From: Siphonodentalium dalli
Lineage: Eukaryota; Mollusca; Scaphopoda; Gadilida; Siphonodentaliidae
Assembly (NCBI GenBank): GCA_032622095.1
Contig: CP136061.1
Location: 64,793,127 to 64,857,126, forward strand
Direction of reading: 5' to 3'
Length of the DNA stretch: 64,000 bases
In this document: piece by piece, positions 12,440-23,589 of the stretch
How positions within the stretch are numbered: the stretch's first letter is position 1
How the letters are laid out: every line of letters begins with the position of its first letter
The notes under the pieces: generated by a model
Seen by the model: the letters and a program-made list of their open reading frames with translations, nothing else
What the model was told of the DNA's origin: nothing
Databases searched by the model: none
Translations under genes and position numbers: made by a program

Positions 12440-13673
12440 GATAAGGACTTATATTGGTGTTGCATGATGATCTGTTTTTTAATTTACAGACATCACACGA
12501 ATTTGAGAATGCAATCTGCGGCTGCTTCTATGTCCATCATAATTGGAATGAGTACAGTTCCTTCTATATTCCAGCCCCAATTCTTGGCATCTTGTGCATC
12601 AAGTTTCAGTGTGCTCCATACGACAACTTGCAGATGCACACATCAGCTGTTAAACTGAGCAATACTTTCAGTTTGTGGCAAATGCTCCATGTGTCCATGA
12701 ATTTAGTGTGCCTCAAGGGTTGTCAAGGTATCTGATGTCTTCCCGCCAAATAGCATTTCGAAAAAACATTTGCACCAGCAATGCCAGCCTCGTACTCTGT
12801 TGTTGTAGAGTTCTCAATAGTTGATACCAAGGCTTGTATTGAACTCGAGCTTTCTACACGTTTCAACAGATTTTCAAATGTCTCCCAGATTGCAGCACCA
12901 GCTCTCTGATACTCCATACTCCTGGAGCGCCTAGCTTCTGATTGTAGCACCAGCTCTCTTGATACTCCATACTCCTGGAGCGCCTAGCTTCTGATTGTAG
13001 CACCAGCTGTCTGATACTCCATACTCCTGGAGCGCCTAGCTTCTGATTGTAGCACCAGCTGTCTGATACTTCATACTCCTGGAGCGCCTAGCTTCTGATT
13101 GTAGCACCAGCTCTCTGATACTCCATACTCCTGGAGCGCCTAGCTTCTGATTGTAGCACCAGCTCTCTGATACTCCATACTCCTGGAGCGCCTAGCTTCT
13201 GATTGTAGCACCAGCTCTCTGATACTCCATACTCCTGGAGCGCCTAGCTTCTGATTGTAGCACCAGCTCTCTGATACTCCATACTCCAGGAGTGCCTAGC
13301 TTCTGATTGTAGCACCAGCTCTCTGATACTCCATACTCCAGGAGCGCCTAGCTTCTGATTGTAGATCAATTTCGGCCATGTCTTCTCTCCAATGATACAT
13401 AAACAGAACGACAATATCGGTATCATTCTCAATGACTATATCCTCACGTCGATTGGACACATGTTCAATTGGATATTTAACTATCATTGTGTCCGCGCCA
13501 TCTGTTCTTATGTAAACGTTATGACCCTTAACGCCAAGTACACGACCCAAAAAATCAATGAACTGAATCTTGTTTCTCCAATCAATTGAGGTCATGTTTG
13601 AGAATGACACAGATAGTTCACATGTTGAGTAGACTGCTTGAAAATCAAGAATAAAATGCCCGGTCCTCATCAT
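12440..13673 (-). pseudogene. Broken gene of a repeat-associated invertebrate family (PIN/XRN-like fold suspected)
   Basis: Reading the minus strand from 13673, an open stretch includes REDIVIENDTDIVVLFMYHW and REDMAEIDLQSEARRSWS. After the minisatellite it continues IWETFENLLKRVES and, further on, GANVFSKCYLAGR. The 3' part reads LRHTKFM in one frame, then HLQVVVWSTLKLDAQD, then AKNWGWNIEG, IPIMMDIEAAAD and ILKFV in another. Block order (DTDI..L..YHW, later K..NWGW, later EAA..LLKF) matches a widespread uncharacterised family in molluscs and cnidarians. The DTD block and a usual later GCD block hint at a PIN/5'-3' exonuclease fold; that is inference. Breaks: at least two frameshifts, an in-frame stop before CVHLQ, a 52-bp minisatellite where the GCD block should be, and no visible 5' end. 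Not functional as read. Confidence 0.65.
12893..13365. repeat. 52-bp minisatellite, about 9 copies, inside the pseudogene
   Basis: The unit contains ggagcgcctagcttctgatt and gcaccagctctctgatactc. Copies recur every 52 bp (one is 53 bp) from ~12893 to ~13365 with few substitutions. It copies codons for SEARRSWSMEYQRAGA. Because 52 is not a multiple of 3, each added copy shifts the frame. Confidence 0.95.
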
Positions 13674-13767
13674 TGCCTTTCCATTTCATCATAAATTCCT
13701 TACTTTCCAGGAATAGTTGTCACAAGTTCACAACATTAGTTGCTCATAAGTTTCACTTAGAGTGGAT

Positions 13768-14490
13768 GTTTGAAGAAAAGAAAATTGGAATTTCACAATT
13801 TTCGGCAGCTAGACTGGCAGCCATCTTGGTTGTGGACCACCGATATCCTATAAAAACATTTAGATACCCATGTGTCATTTGCAAGATATTTAATTTACAA
13901 TTATACTGGGCAAGATTGGCCCATAAATTGCAAAAGCAAACATTTACCGACTGTCAGTGGCCATCTTGGATTCCATCTTGAATACAAATCCCCCCCACAA
14001 GCAGGATTTTTGAAGTCTTTTCACATTTTTATGACAAAGGTCTCCTGTTTCGATTGATGCCAGATTAAATAATTTACCAATTTGTTCTGGGTCAACTCCA
14101 AAACACTATGAAAATTGACCAAAGAACTAAGCTCATTACCCTTATCCAATCATCCCATATAAGCCAACTATATTTAAAGTAGATACTATATTACTATATG
14201 ATATTTGCCAATAGTAATTAAGTGATAAAATGAAACATTTTTCTTGGAGAATGAATGTTGGACGTGGTTTGCTGATACCACTCTGCACCAAATTCTACAC
14301 ACAAAAAAACAGAAAGAGAATGTGATTTTTCATCGACAATTCGATGAAATATCACAATTTCAGTGTTTATTATGTCAAAATTTAACTCCATTTACGATAT
14401 AAGTAGGGAGTGGTTTGGTGTAAACTTATAAGGAATTTTTATACAACCCATGCTGTCTACACTGCATTGAAAATGGACTGACAAATGATA
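13768..14490 (-). repeat. Right inverted arm of element B
   Basis: Inverse copy of the left arm. It contains gcagccatcttggttg (about 13818) and tggccatcttggattcc (about 13959). Confidence 0.7.
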
Positions 14491-14510
14491 AGCAGCAATA
14501 CATTTTTGAA

Positions 14511-15240
14511 CCAGTCTTTGAAACCTGGCTCAATTTTTTTCAACCCAAATTTATTTCAACCCAAACTGCCACACAAATTTGAGATCATTTGCCACATTTT
14601 CCAAAATTTTCGCCGAGAGAGCAGAGGGCCGAGTCATTTTCAGATCACTTTTTGAAACTCGGCCCAAGTATTTTTTTGCCCCAGAATTGTTGGACCACTT
14701 ATGATTCTGAAATTATTACGGACAATTTCCGCTTATTTTCGGACTTAGCCTATTTCCCATGGTTATATACCACAATTTACAAAATTTTTACGTTACTAAT
14801 CTAATGGTCAAAAACAGTATCTCACTTTTACGGGACATATTTCTAGGAAATACATAAACATTGTTCTGATTTATCGAAAACGAACAGAAATGACAGATAT
14901 GCTACTACCCCCACTCCCATCAAATATGATGGATATGAAATAAAAATATCTTCTATAAGCTTCTGTACCGTTTGTCCCGCGCTGTCCCAAGAGATTCTAC
15001 TTGGACACAGAAAGATGAAATAATAATATCTTCTATAGATTTCTACTGGGATGCAGATAAACATTAATGAAAGTGTCAATGACACTGTAGCTCAGCTTGG
15101 AGATGGGATAAAGTCACATTATTACAGTCAATGGAGTGACAAGGACCTAGGAAAGTGTAAACATCTAAGTAATAATTTAGGTCAAACTAGAGAGCCATAT
15201 GAAGCTTGGGATCAATCGGATGGGAAATAATGGTTTTAGC
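14511..15240. other. Unassigned spacer between elements B and C
   Basis: AT-rich. Two ~70-bp stretches near 14930 and 15015 share gatgaaataataatatcttctat-like words (a diverged short direct repeat). No gene. Confidence 0.4.
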
Positions 15241-15244
15241 ACAA

Positions 15245-16720
15245 AGTATTCAGTCACCCATCTGGATATAGTAGAGGCTCTTATGTACTCCCGTGTGCAC
15301 TTTGTGAAGAAATATAGCGACTATGCCAATGACGTTGCTTGATGTCTCGGGCACCAGAAAACAAATGTTAGACACCTTGGGGTCGCGACTGGGTGGATTT
15401 ATGACGTCATCAAGATGGCCGCCATTCAAAATTTCACAGTATTTACTGAGTCAGTTTGATTAATATCTACTTGTGAATTTAATATAGAATTTTGATTATC
15501 TCACCACTGACGTGAAACTAATACACCATACTTACACTTGACAGAAAAAGTGGCCACCATAAACCAAGATGGCCCCCAAAATGGCGACCGAAATTCGGAA
15601 AATTGATGATTTTTCACACTTTCCTCTTGAATCATTAACCGATGTTCGAAATTTGTAACTAATAGCGATCTAAATTTGAATAAATTCTAGTATCCAACCA
15701 TTTCTACAACATAATATGTCATATTTCGGATCTAATTCCTGCCAGCTATCTTTAAAGTGTGAATTCAATAATGTGCTATGAAAGTTAACCAAAATTCAAT
15801 GCTGTGATTCTAGCCAAGAGTTGAACAGAAACCAACTGAATTTGATGAAGATAATGTAAAAATGTTTTAAATATGTGAAATTCCATACAGTTACACTGAA
15901 AATAGTGCATTTTAGTTTAAGATGGCGGCCAAGATGGCGGCCAAAATGGAGAAATAACCCAAATCTGTCCAATTTTCATTGATATCACTCATGTGTTGGG
16001 GAAATGTAAATATACCAGTATGTGAAAATGTGCTACTTTTTCGCGGAAATCCGTGAACTTATGGAATAATTTGTAAATTTGGTGAACTATATATATAGCT
16101 GCTTATACCCGAGAATTCAACAGAATTATGCCACGAAAATTAAATCAAATCATCATCATGGCAGCCACACAAAATTGCAGAATGGACACTGAGTGAGGAA
16201 GAAAATTTAACACAGAAGACGAAAAATATTTCTACGGCAATGATAAAATTGCACCAAGCTTTCTTTTGAAAGAACAAGATTGAACAAAAAACCAAGATGG
16301 CTGTCAAAATGGCGACCGAAATATAGAAATGTGTTGAATTGTCACACATCTCCCTTACATCATTTTCGTTTATTTGTAAACTGTGGCGGACTTGTCTTTG
16401 TTTTATCAGTTCTGACACCAAGTACTTTGGAAAACATGTTATGCTGTAATTTGTGTCTAATTGTTGTCCATACTCCGAAAAATGCAAATTAAATAATGTG
16501 CTATGTAATTTCACAAAAATACTTGCTTCTCGAGGTTCCAGATTAACCTTGGACAGAAATAGGCATAATAAAATAAACAAAAGTTTTAAATACTATTAGT
16601 GTCATTCAATGACACTCGATATTGATCTATTTGACACAAGATGGTCGCCACTATGGCCACCAGCACTCAGTTATAAACTTTGACAAATGTTTATATTCTC
16701 AAACGGCATTTAGCAAAGGA
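15245..16720 (+). repeat. Left arm of element C, two ~720-bp direct subunits
   Basis: aaccaagatggc followed by aaaatggcgaccgaaat occurs at ~15570 and ~16290. A second marker, aagatgg(c/t)(g/c)gcca, occurs at ~15921 and ~16640, the same offset. The 146-codon ORF on the minus strand here (16140-16580) is repeat arm, not a gene. Confidence 0.65.
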
Positions 16721-19480
16721 TGTGGATATATTCGCCCAAACTAAATTAGATACTATCATTTTAATGTATATTGTGACTATGTTTGACCAAACATAGTTTG
16801 TTTATAACCGAGAATATTTCAGCATGGACTCTTAGAAACCTAACACGAAATTGCCCAATATAATTTAAACGATCGTGTCCGTTTCCTGGGAAGGAAGTCA
16901 AACCGGATATGTGCTGACTGTATCATCATAAGAGCATACCGAAGACTCGAACGCAAAATAATACAGACATAAATCCAACTTTATGGCTATATTATTTCGT
17001 TTGGGGCGGATCTGCTTTATTCGTTGTCTATTCTTGATGAATTGTTGACCACGTTGATTTCGCCGGCCACAAAAATTTAGAAGATTCAGGAACAATATCA
17101 CACCTTGACTTCATCGAAGTCGAAGTGGCATTGCTGTCATACTGACACCGGGCAATATAATTGCTCAACTTAGAAATACACAGGCATTACATGTTAGTGC
17201 AAACCTTATTTCGTATATAATTATGAAACAGTTGCGCCTAATAAGATACAATAAGGGGAGATTGCATTTTTCAGTTTCTTGTTTTTGGCATATCTGTTTC
17301 ATCACCCGAAATTCGTTTGAATAGTTGAGACGTTGTTACACTTCTCAAGACGTGAGTCAGCACATGTACCACTCTTGTTACTTCGTCCAATAGATGGTCA
17401 CGGTGATGGTAGTCTATCTACAACCAACTCACCCCAGAAACTACAGTTGAATGACAAACTCCCCTCGCAGGCTAACATCAGAGCTCACCATAAAACTCTC
17501 CGACTGCATATCAGAGACTCCATATATATTGTTTGCTTCGGTTGTGGCATATATAGTCCATAATACAGATCTAATAAATTTCAATACGGCAGCTGACCTC
17601 ATAGCAGTTACATTGCATATTCACTTCGATGTAGTTTAACAGAACTGCGCACATAACCGAGTTAATGCTGGTCACTTTATTTTAGAATATGTCAAAGCAG
17701 AAAGTGACAGTAACGGCTCCTCAATTTCTTCCTGGTTGTCAACGAAACATATCGTGAAATCAAAATGCCTATGCCTAGTGCCTGGATATGTAGTGATGAA
17801 ACACCTCATCGAAACACCAGAAGCTCACCTTTGGTCCATGCCATATGATGGTGCATCGAAGCAAGTGAATACAGTGACGAGTCATCAAGATAATTTAATG
17901 GAACTTTTATTAAGATTTCTTGCAAAACGTCCACATGGGGACATTCATTAGCATTATATAGCAACTGTTAGTTCACAGAAAGAAAAGATATTCGAATCAC
18001 AGAAATTATCCATCGAACACATGTAGTTTATACAATTTACTGTCAAACCGTACAACCGTAATAGTCGGATCCACAAGTAGGCCAATTACAAGCTAGGAAT
18101 ACAGATTCCTGCGCAAAAGTTGGAAGTAATAGATAACAATGTTATGCTTGAATTGAGAGAATATTGTGGATTGTTAGCTATTTGAAGAGTCCATAATAAC
18201 TCTGAAATTGACTTCAACTATTGCTCAGGAAGGTATAAGATTTCATCGTTTAACGACCTGTGTTTTCTGCAGACCTGATTTAATTGCAGTGGGATATCAA
18301 ATGTTCCTGTATAAAACATCTGGAAGGAATACTACAAACTTTCCACCCAATAATAATACATGTACCTCAGCATGTCGATGAGTTCAATTGCCTCTACAGC
18401 CAAGTCGAACTGTGCATTGGGGCGGGAAATTATTATTAGTTTTATCTGGAACATTGCCGATAGTCGATACAATTACAGAAATGCAGACTTTAAACAAAAT
18501 TTGGTGTGAATATGTTTCTTGTATGACATTTTGATGAGACCGCATAACGCAAGTATGAACTTCGACAACACATGTGACAAATATGACATGGTGGTATATA
18601 ATATAAACTTGATGCATGCATAAGTTCCGCACAGGAAGATGGGGACCATACACGGAACGAACTTGTAGTATATGCGATGTCCAGAAAACCATCTATGTGG
18701 AACTCAAATATACCAATTGAACTCATGATATGAGGCTATCTTCCTATCCTAGCTCGATCAAAATAAGCCACGCTTTCGCAAATCTTTGGTGTCGAGTCAG
18801 TGAGTTGACCTATGAGCTGTCCAGTGCTCCACAGCTGTTTCTGTTTTGGTACAAACCTGAACATAATTTATCTCTAGTCGCTATATATCGCATGTAATAA
18901 GCAGAGGTCTGGTAGAAATCCGCCAACGCGATTCTTCTTCGCAGAAGAGACATAGAGCGCACATTTGAAGGCTCTCGTTTGGTAGTCTGCGACAAAGCAA
19001 TTACTGTCGTATACTCCCCTGGTGCACATACGCAATTTGAACTAGATGTTATTCAAGGACGAGCAGTTGTAAATATTCTCAGTTTCACAAAAGTATACCC
19101 TGTGTTTTCGTACAAGTATCACATAAGAACAACAAATATTAGCTCCTATTCTTATATTTGGACTTAGTATAGACTAATTATTAAGCTTGTTCACATGGAA
19201 GATGTCTGTAATGTCAACGCATTATATGCCGCTACTGTTTTTGGGTTCTGCATTGTGTGATGTCCATTCAATTAATTTCCGTGACCAGCTGAATTTCGGT
19301 AGAATTGACTTAGTGTGATGACATTACATGAACAATACAGGAGTCAGGTGAATAATTCTTATCCAAACCAAACCCCATAATGGGGGGGGCGATAGCAAGG
19401 GGAAGTAATTAAAGTATCTCAATACCGACAGCCTTATTGTTGAGGTAGGGATTTTTCTCCAGTCGAGTCACCCAATCAGG
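16720..19480. other. Central part of element C, no gene recognised
   Basis: ORFs of 60-100 codons occur on both strands (plus 17333-17639, 17736-17951; minus 18384-18995). None shows a transposase triad, zinc-binding motif or other family signature I can name. It may be a decayed internal gene or filler DNA. Confidence 0.4.
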
Positions 19481-20935
19481 AAATTTTCGTGGTTTCTATT
19501 TCCATTCTCATGAAATCTCGGATATAAGCAGCTACTGTTCGCACAATAGTCATATTGCATTCCTGTCACTTTTGTCAACATGGGAACACATGTGTTTACC
19601 AGTAATCACTGAAACCCACCTTAGGAGCTTTATCAATGAAAACTAGAAAATTTGGGTGATTTCTCCATTTTGGTAACCATCTCAGTCACCATCTTGAATT
19701 TAGATTCATATGCATAATAATATGTTAATCTAACATATCATGGTTGCCGAATGATTAGATAGTATAATTTATTCAAAATAAGGTTGCTATTGGCCACCGA
19801 TTTCAAACAGCTGTGAATAATTTAAGAGGCGAGTGTGACAAATCATCAATTATTAGATTTCGGTCGCCGTTTTGGCAGCCATCTTGGATTTTGAGGTCCA
19901 AATTGCACCGTCAAGAGGAAGTGTGATCCAATGGTATTATTGATGGCGAAACATAATGATTTCACTATCTAAATTTTCCTCCCAGACTCAATGCCAACTC
20001 TGAAATTGTTCATGGTTGCCATTTTGATGATTTCATCTCATTTTCGTCGTTTCATTCTCTTGAATTCTTGTGTACAAACAGCCACTGCTCACAAACTATT
20101 TATATTGGTTCATATCTCCATGTTATTTCGCCAACACGGAGCAAATATATACACCTATATTCACTAAATCGCACATTAGGAGTGATATCAAAGAAAATTT
20201 GACAAATTTTAGTGATTTATCAATGTTTGCAACCATTTTGGTCGCCATCTTGAATAGAGATGCACTTTTTTGGTTGTAATTATATAGCAATCTATATATT
20301 TTAACCTGTTGCAAATGTTTTTCATCAAATTCAGCTCTTGGTTGGCTAACACTTGGCTCGAATTACAAAATCGATATTTGGTAAAATTTCATAGCATATT
20401 TATGAATTCACATTTTGACGACATTTTGTATGAATAAGACCCAACGTATGACATATTATCATGTTCAAATGGTTAGGTATTCAAATGTATTTAAAATTAA
20501 GTTGCTATTAGCCACCGATTTCAAACAATCGTGAATGTTTTAAGAGACATGTGTGAAAATTCATCATTTTCCCGAACTTCGGTCGCCATTTTGGCGGCCA
20601 TCTTGGTTAAATGTGGTAAATTGTTCTGTCAAAGTGAAGCCTGTTGTCATAGTATCACAGCAGTAGAGAAATATTATATTTCCTACCATAAATTCACTAC
20701 CAGCTATTAATCAAACTGACTCGGTGCTTACTCTTGAAATTTTGGATGGCGGCCATCTTGATGACGTCATAAATCCACCCAGTCGCGACCCCCAGGTGTC
20801 TAACATTTGTTTTCTGGTGCCTGAGATATCAAGCAACATCATTAGCATAGTGGCTATATTTCTTCACAAAATGCACACGGGAGCCAAAAAATGGACATAA
20901 GAGCCTCTACTAATATGAGAATGAGCACTCTCTAT
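19480..20935 (-). repeat. Right arm of element C
   Basis: Inverse of the left arm. Contains gccatcttgg-type words near 19690, 19873, 20248, 20590 and 20748. One subunit is shorter than its left-arm partner. Confidence 0.65.
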
Positions 20936-21084
20936 CCGGAGAGATTTAGGTGGCGATAGCATTCGGTCTGAATCTTTTCATCTTTAACAGGTGAACTATT
21001 GGCGGCTGTGGCACATCATGACTGAGTTTTAAGAACTTGACTCTGAAGCACACTTGAAGATGTTCCTTTCACTTCAGGCCAGAC

Positions 21085-21160
21085 CTGAGAATAAGGTGTC
21101 TGTCATTTGCGGGCTAGCATCACTAAATTCACTCTCTGGGGACCTCATTCTGCTTAGGCA
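21085..21160. repeat. Fragment of foldback family F
   Basis: ggtgtctgtcatttgc, gcatcactaaattcac and ctggggacctcattctgc are the arm words of the complete element at 42130-42383. Confidence 0.7.
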
Positions 21161-21357
21161 TCATCTTCTCTGGAAAGTTTCTTTATTATCAACTTTCTAT
21201 AGAAACTTCTTCACATAGATTCTATTTCTGTTTTAGTTTAGTTTCTCAATATCCCCAAATTGGCAGACGACACACTGCATAATCAAGGTTCCTAATGGCT
21301 GTATATCACAATATTTTCCATTTGGGAACTTCAATTTGACTCTATGTCTTCCATGCA

Positions 21358-21475
21358 GAACGAGGTCCCCAGAGGGTAAATTTGGTAATGCTAGCCCACT
21401 ATGTGGGATAGCATCACTAAATTCACCCTCTGGGGACCTCATTCTACAAATGACAGGCACACTAAAACTCAGGCA
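21358..21475. mobile_element. Foldback family F, partial copy
   Basis: gaggtccccagagggtaaat and its complement flank a short centre (ctagcccactatgtgggata). Only the inner palindrome remains. It interrupts exon-like sequence on the minus strand (LSFSVPVICR before it and RVKLKFPNGKYCDIQ after it share a frame). Confidence 0.7.
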
Positions 21476-21503
21476 TGCTTCAGACTTGTGTTTGGCAACT
21501 GAC

Positions 21504-21567
21504 CTGCATAACTTTTTGTTGTCTGTCACTTTGATATCACTTAGTGGAGCTGCCTCGACTTTAGCAC
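21504..21567 (-). CDS. Candidate exon, unidentified (AKVEAAPLSD...)
   Basis: Acceptor tttctatcatag, donor TGCAG|GTCAGT. The 64-bp open frame encodes AKVEAAPLSDIKVTDNKK followed by LC. No domain is recognised and phase does not match the next upstream candidate exon, so this may be decayed or chance. Confidence 0.22.
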
Positions 21568-22117
21568 CTATGATAGAAAGAACATTTTCAAAATTACAAA
21601 CAAATAATAAGAACAAGTACTCCAAATAATTTAATTTTTAAACGCCGCATGAACTTTTTGGGCAGAAAATAATTATGCATTTGATTAATTGGCACAATTC
21701 TGTTTGACAGTCCCCTGTATAAAATTCAGATAGGAACATACATGTAGACACTCTTAGTACAGGAGTCCCTGAATGCATGCTTCATTTACATAGAATGAAT
21801 TTAAACAAGAGTGGTCAGATAACATAAAGTAATGTTTTGTAGCCTACTGTATAGGTGACTTCAGAACCTCATCTAGACTACCACTAATTAATAATGAATA
21901 ATTATCACATTTTTGCATTTGATTCTCTGATTCAGGTATAATACTAAAAAATAAAATTAATTTATAACCATGGCCTGAGAACAAAAGGGGGAGCGGGTTG
22001 TGAAATTTTGTACAGTATTTATTTATATACCGGTATACACAACATCATATACATACATGTGCTACCAGTGCACCACTTTTAGAATTAGAAAAATACTGCT
22101 TGGTATACAATTTATAC

Positions 22118-22247
22118 CTTTAGGTTCATCCCACTGACAAAGAATCTCGGTTCACGAGGGACCATCCGGTAGTTTATCCAGTCCATCTGCAACCACTTCA
22201 GCCTCAAGAAACAATAGTGCTCCAATAATCGAGCATTTCTGGCCGCC
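22118..22247 (-). CDS. Candidate exon, unidentified (ARNARLLEHY...)
   Basis: Acceptor ttttttacag, donor CTAAAG|GTATAA. The 130-bp frame encodes AARNARLLEHYCFLRLKWLQ and continues to MNLK without a stop. An alternative frame also stays open for most of it, which weakens the call. No family recognised. Confidence 0.2.
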
Positions 22248-22439
22248 CTGTAAAAAATTGCAGTCAATTAAAATTCAGAACCTGTTTCTTCAATTGAAAA
22301 ACCCAACACAAATATTACCAGAAATTCATCTACAACATACATGTAGTTTAATGCCATCTGGAAGTTGTTAAAAAAAATTATACATCTGATGCAAGCTACT
22401 GTATCGTCGCTGAATGAATGAATGCTTTTCATGTTTTGT

Positions 22440-23260
22440 GATGCAGCAGACACGGTTACTTCGATGCACCGTTACTGGACATAACGTCCAATACAGAACA
22501 ATTAATTTGAGATAGCTGTAATGGTGCTAAATATGAATAGAATGTACACATGTATGTACATTCCTACATCACAACTAATTAGTTATTTATTGAACTTATA
22601 CCCAGGGTATGTCAAGTAACCAAATCCATCTGATAGACATCACACATGAAGGATACCCCCATCTTATTCCTAACGATCACTAAATATTATTTTCAATTGA
22701 GACAGAGTGAAATTGCCATCACTATTATCAAGGCTCAAAATAAGTGGCCGGTCACGGTCATTGTCCGACGAAAAATAGCTTATGTCCAGTGCCCTTCTGT
22801 ATCTGTTGGACATTTTGTCCAATGCAAATTTTTAAACAATCTATATATGTCTGGGTACATCCAAGGACCCGTTACTGGCCAAATCGGACATTGAAAGTAA
22901 AAAATAGTTCTTTTTTAATTTCAGAGTGAATATAATTATCTCGTTTGTGAATTGCATGTGTATTTATTAATCGACGTAAAGTTTTAGAACTTTTGAAAAC
23001 AAAAATAAGATGGGGGTTTTCCAGGGTGGCGATTGGACGCTTACTAAAATGAGCGCATCATTAACGAATAATAAGTTGATTGGAAATTTTAACTACTCGC
23101 TCATACAGTACATCTGAAAATTTGACAGGCACCATTTTGAAATGACAAACACAATCCATTTGGTGCCTGTCATTTTGAGTCAGTAAAAAAAATATTATTT
23201 TGAGCCTTGACTATTATTAATTTCAGCATAAATCCCCATCCATCACTATTATTAGGCACC
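22440..23260. other. Spacer with short inverted words
   Basis: Words such as actggacataacgtccaat (22474) and ggacattttgtccaatgc (22809) recur around 22470-22890. ggcaccattttgaaatgaca near 23130 is followed by an inverse-like ggtgcctgtcattttgag (23162), a small hairpin. Nothing else recognised. Confidence 0.4.
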
Positions 23261-23271
23261 TGAGAGTAGAT

Positions 23272-23426
23272 GTATGGGAGGCCCATTTCACATTTATTCT
23301 TTATTTGCAAGTCCGCATAAATGATTTGTGCCTAAACTATAGACGGTTTGCGCTTGAGCGCAAACAACCCATATTATTTGCGCTTCAGCTCAAATAAGAA
23401 ATAAATGTTAAAAAGGCCTCCCATAA
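23272..23426. mobile_element. Palindromic MITE of the GGGAGGCC / GCGCTTAAGCGC family (family K), small copy
   Basis: Arms tgggaggcccatttcacatt and its complement near 23400-23425 flank tttgcgcttgagcgcaaa. The same arm and core words build the complex at 47.2-49.4 kb. Confidence 0.7.
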
Positions 23427-23450
23427 AGATGAAGCTAAATACTGACCTAC

Positions 23451-23561
23451 CCTGCTGTACAGATACACAAGCTGCTGTATGGCTCCCCAATACATTTGTC
23501 GATAACAGAGCACCATCTAATTTGAGTGACATCTGTCGATTGTGATGGCAGACAGTGTCCA
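23451..23561 (-). CDS. Candidate exon, unidentified (DTVCHHNRQMS...)
   Basis: The 111-bp, phase 1-1 exon has acceptor gtttttactcag and donor CAGCAGG|GTAGGT. It encodes DTVCHHNRQMSLKLDGALLS and then TNVLGSHTAACVSVQQG. Composition and splice sites look exonic. It is the best of four or five exon-like pieces on this strand between 21.5 and 24.4 kb, but I do not recognise a family. Confidence 0.33.
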
Positions 23562-23589
23562 CTGAGTAAAAACAAGTTGTGCTCTTCTG

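Larger units (their letters stand above)
11270..14510. mobile_element. Large inverted-arm element B (about 3.2 kb) carrying a broken gene
   Basis: The left arm (~11290-11990) and right arm (~13768-14490) are inverted and about 75-80% identical by eye: the cagcatgggttgtata block near 11332 with its complement near 14450; ggtatcagcaaaccacctcc near 11535 with its complement near 14265; tatgggccaatct near 11820 with its complement near 13911. The arms contain CAAGATGGC words. The centre contains a minus-strand pseudogene. The arrangement is that of a DNA transposon with ~700-bp terminal inverted repeats; target duplication not determined. Confidence 0.7.
15245..20935. mobile_element. Large inverted-arm element C (about 5.7 kb)
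   Basis: The left arm (~15245-16720) is inverted relative to the right arm (~19480-20935). Examples: tagtaggctctta-type end near 15268 with its complement near 20900; gcaccagaaaacaaatgtta near 15350 with its complement near 20800; gcgactgggtggatttatga near 15386 with its complement near 20770; aaaatggcgaccgaaatt near 15580 with its complement near 20575. Each arm is built of two direct subunits (left offset ~720 bp). The 2.8-kb centre has no recognisable transposase. Boundaries are approximate. Confidence 0.72.

Noticed and set aside
16140-16580. 146-codon minus-strand ORF with hydrophobic stretches
   Set aside because: Lies in the left arm of element C; the inverse copy in the right arm is not conserved as protein.
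21233-21629. Long ORFs on both strands containing SPEG/SGDL words
   Set aside because: The shared words come from the family F palindrome. Only the flanking minus-strand pieces look coding, and weakly.
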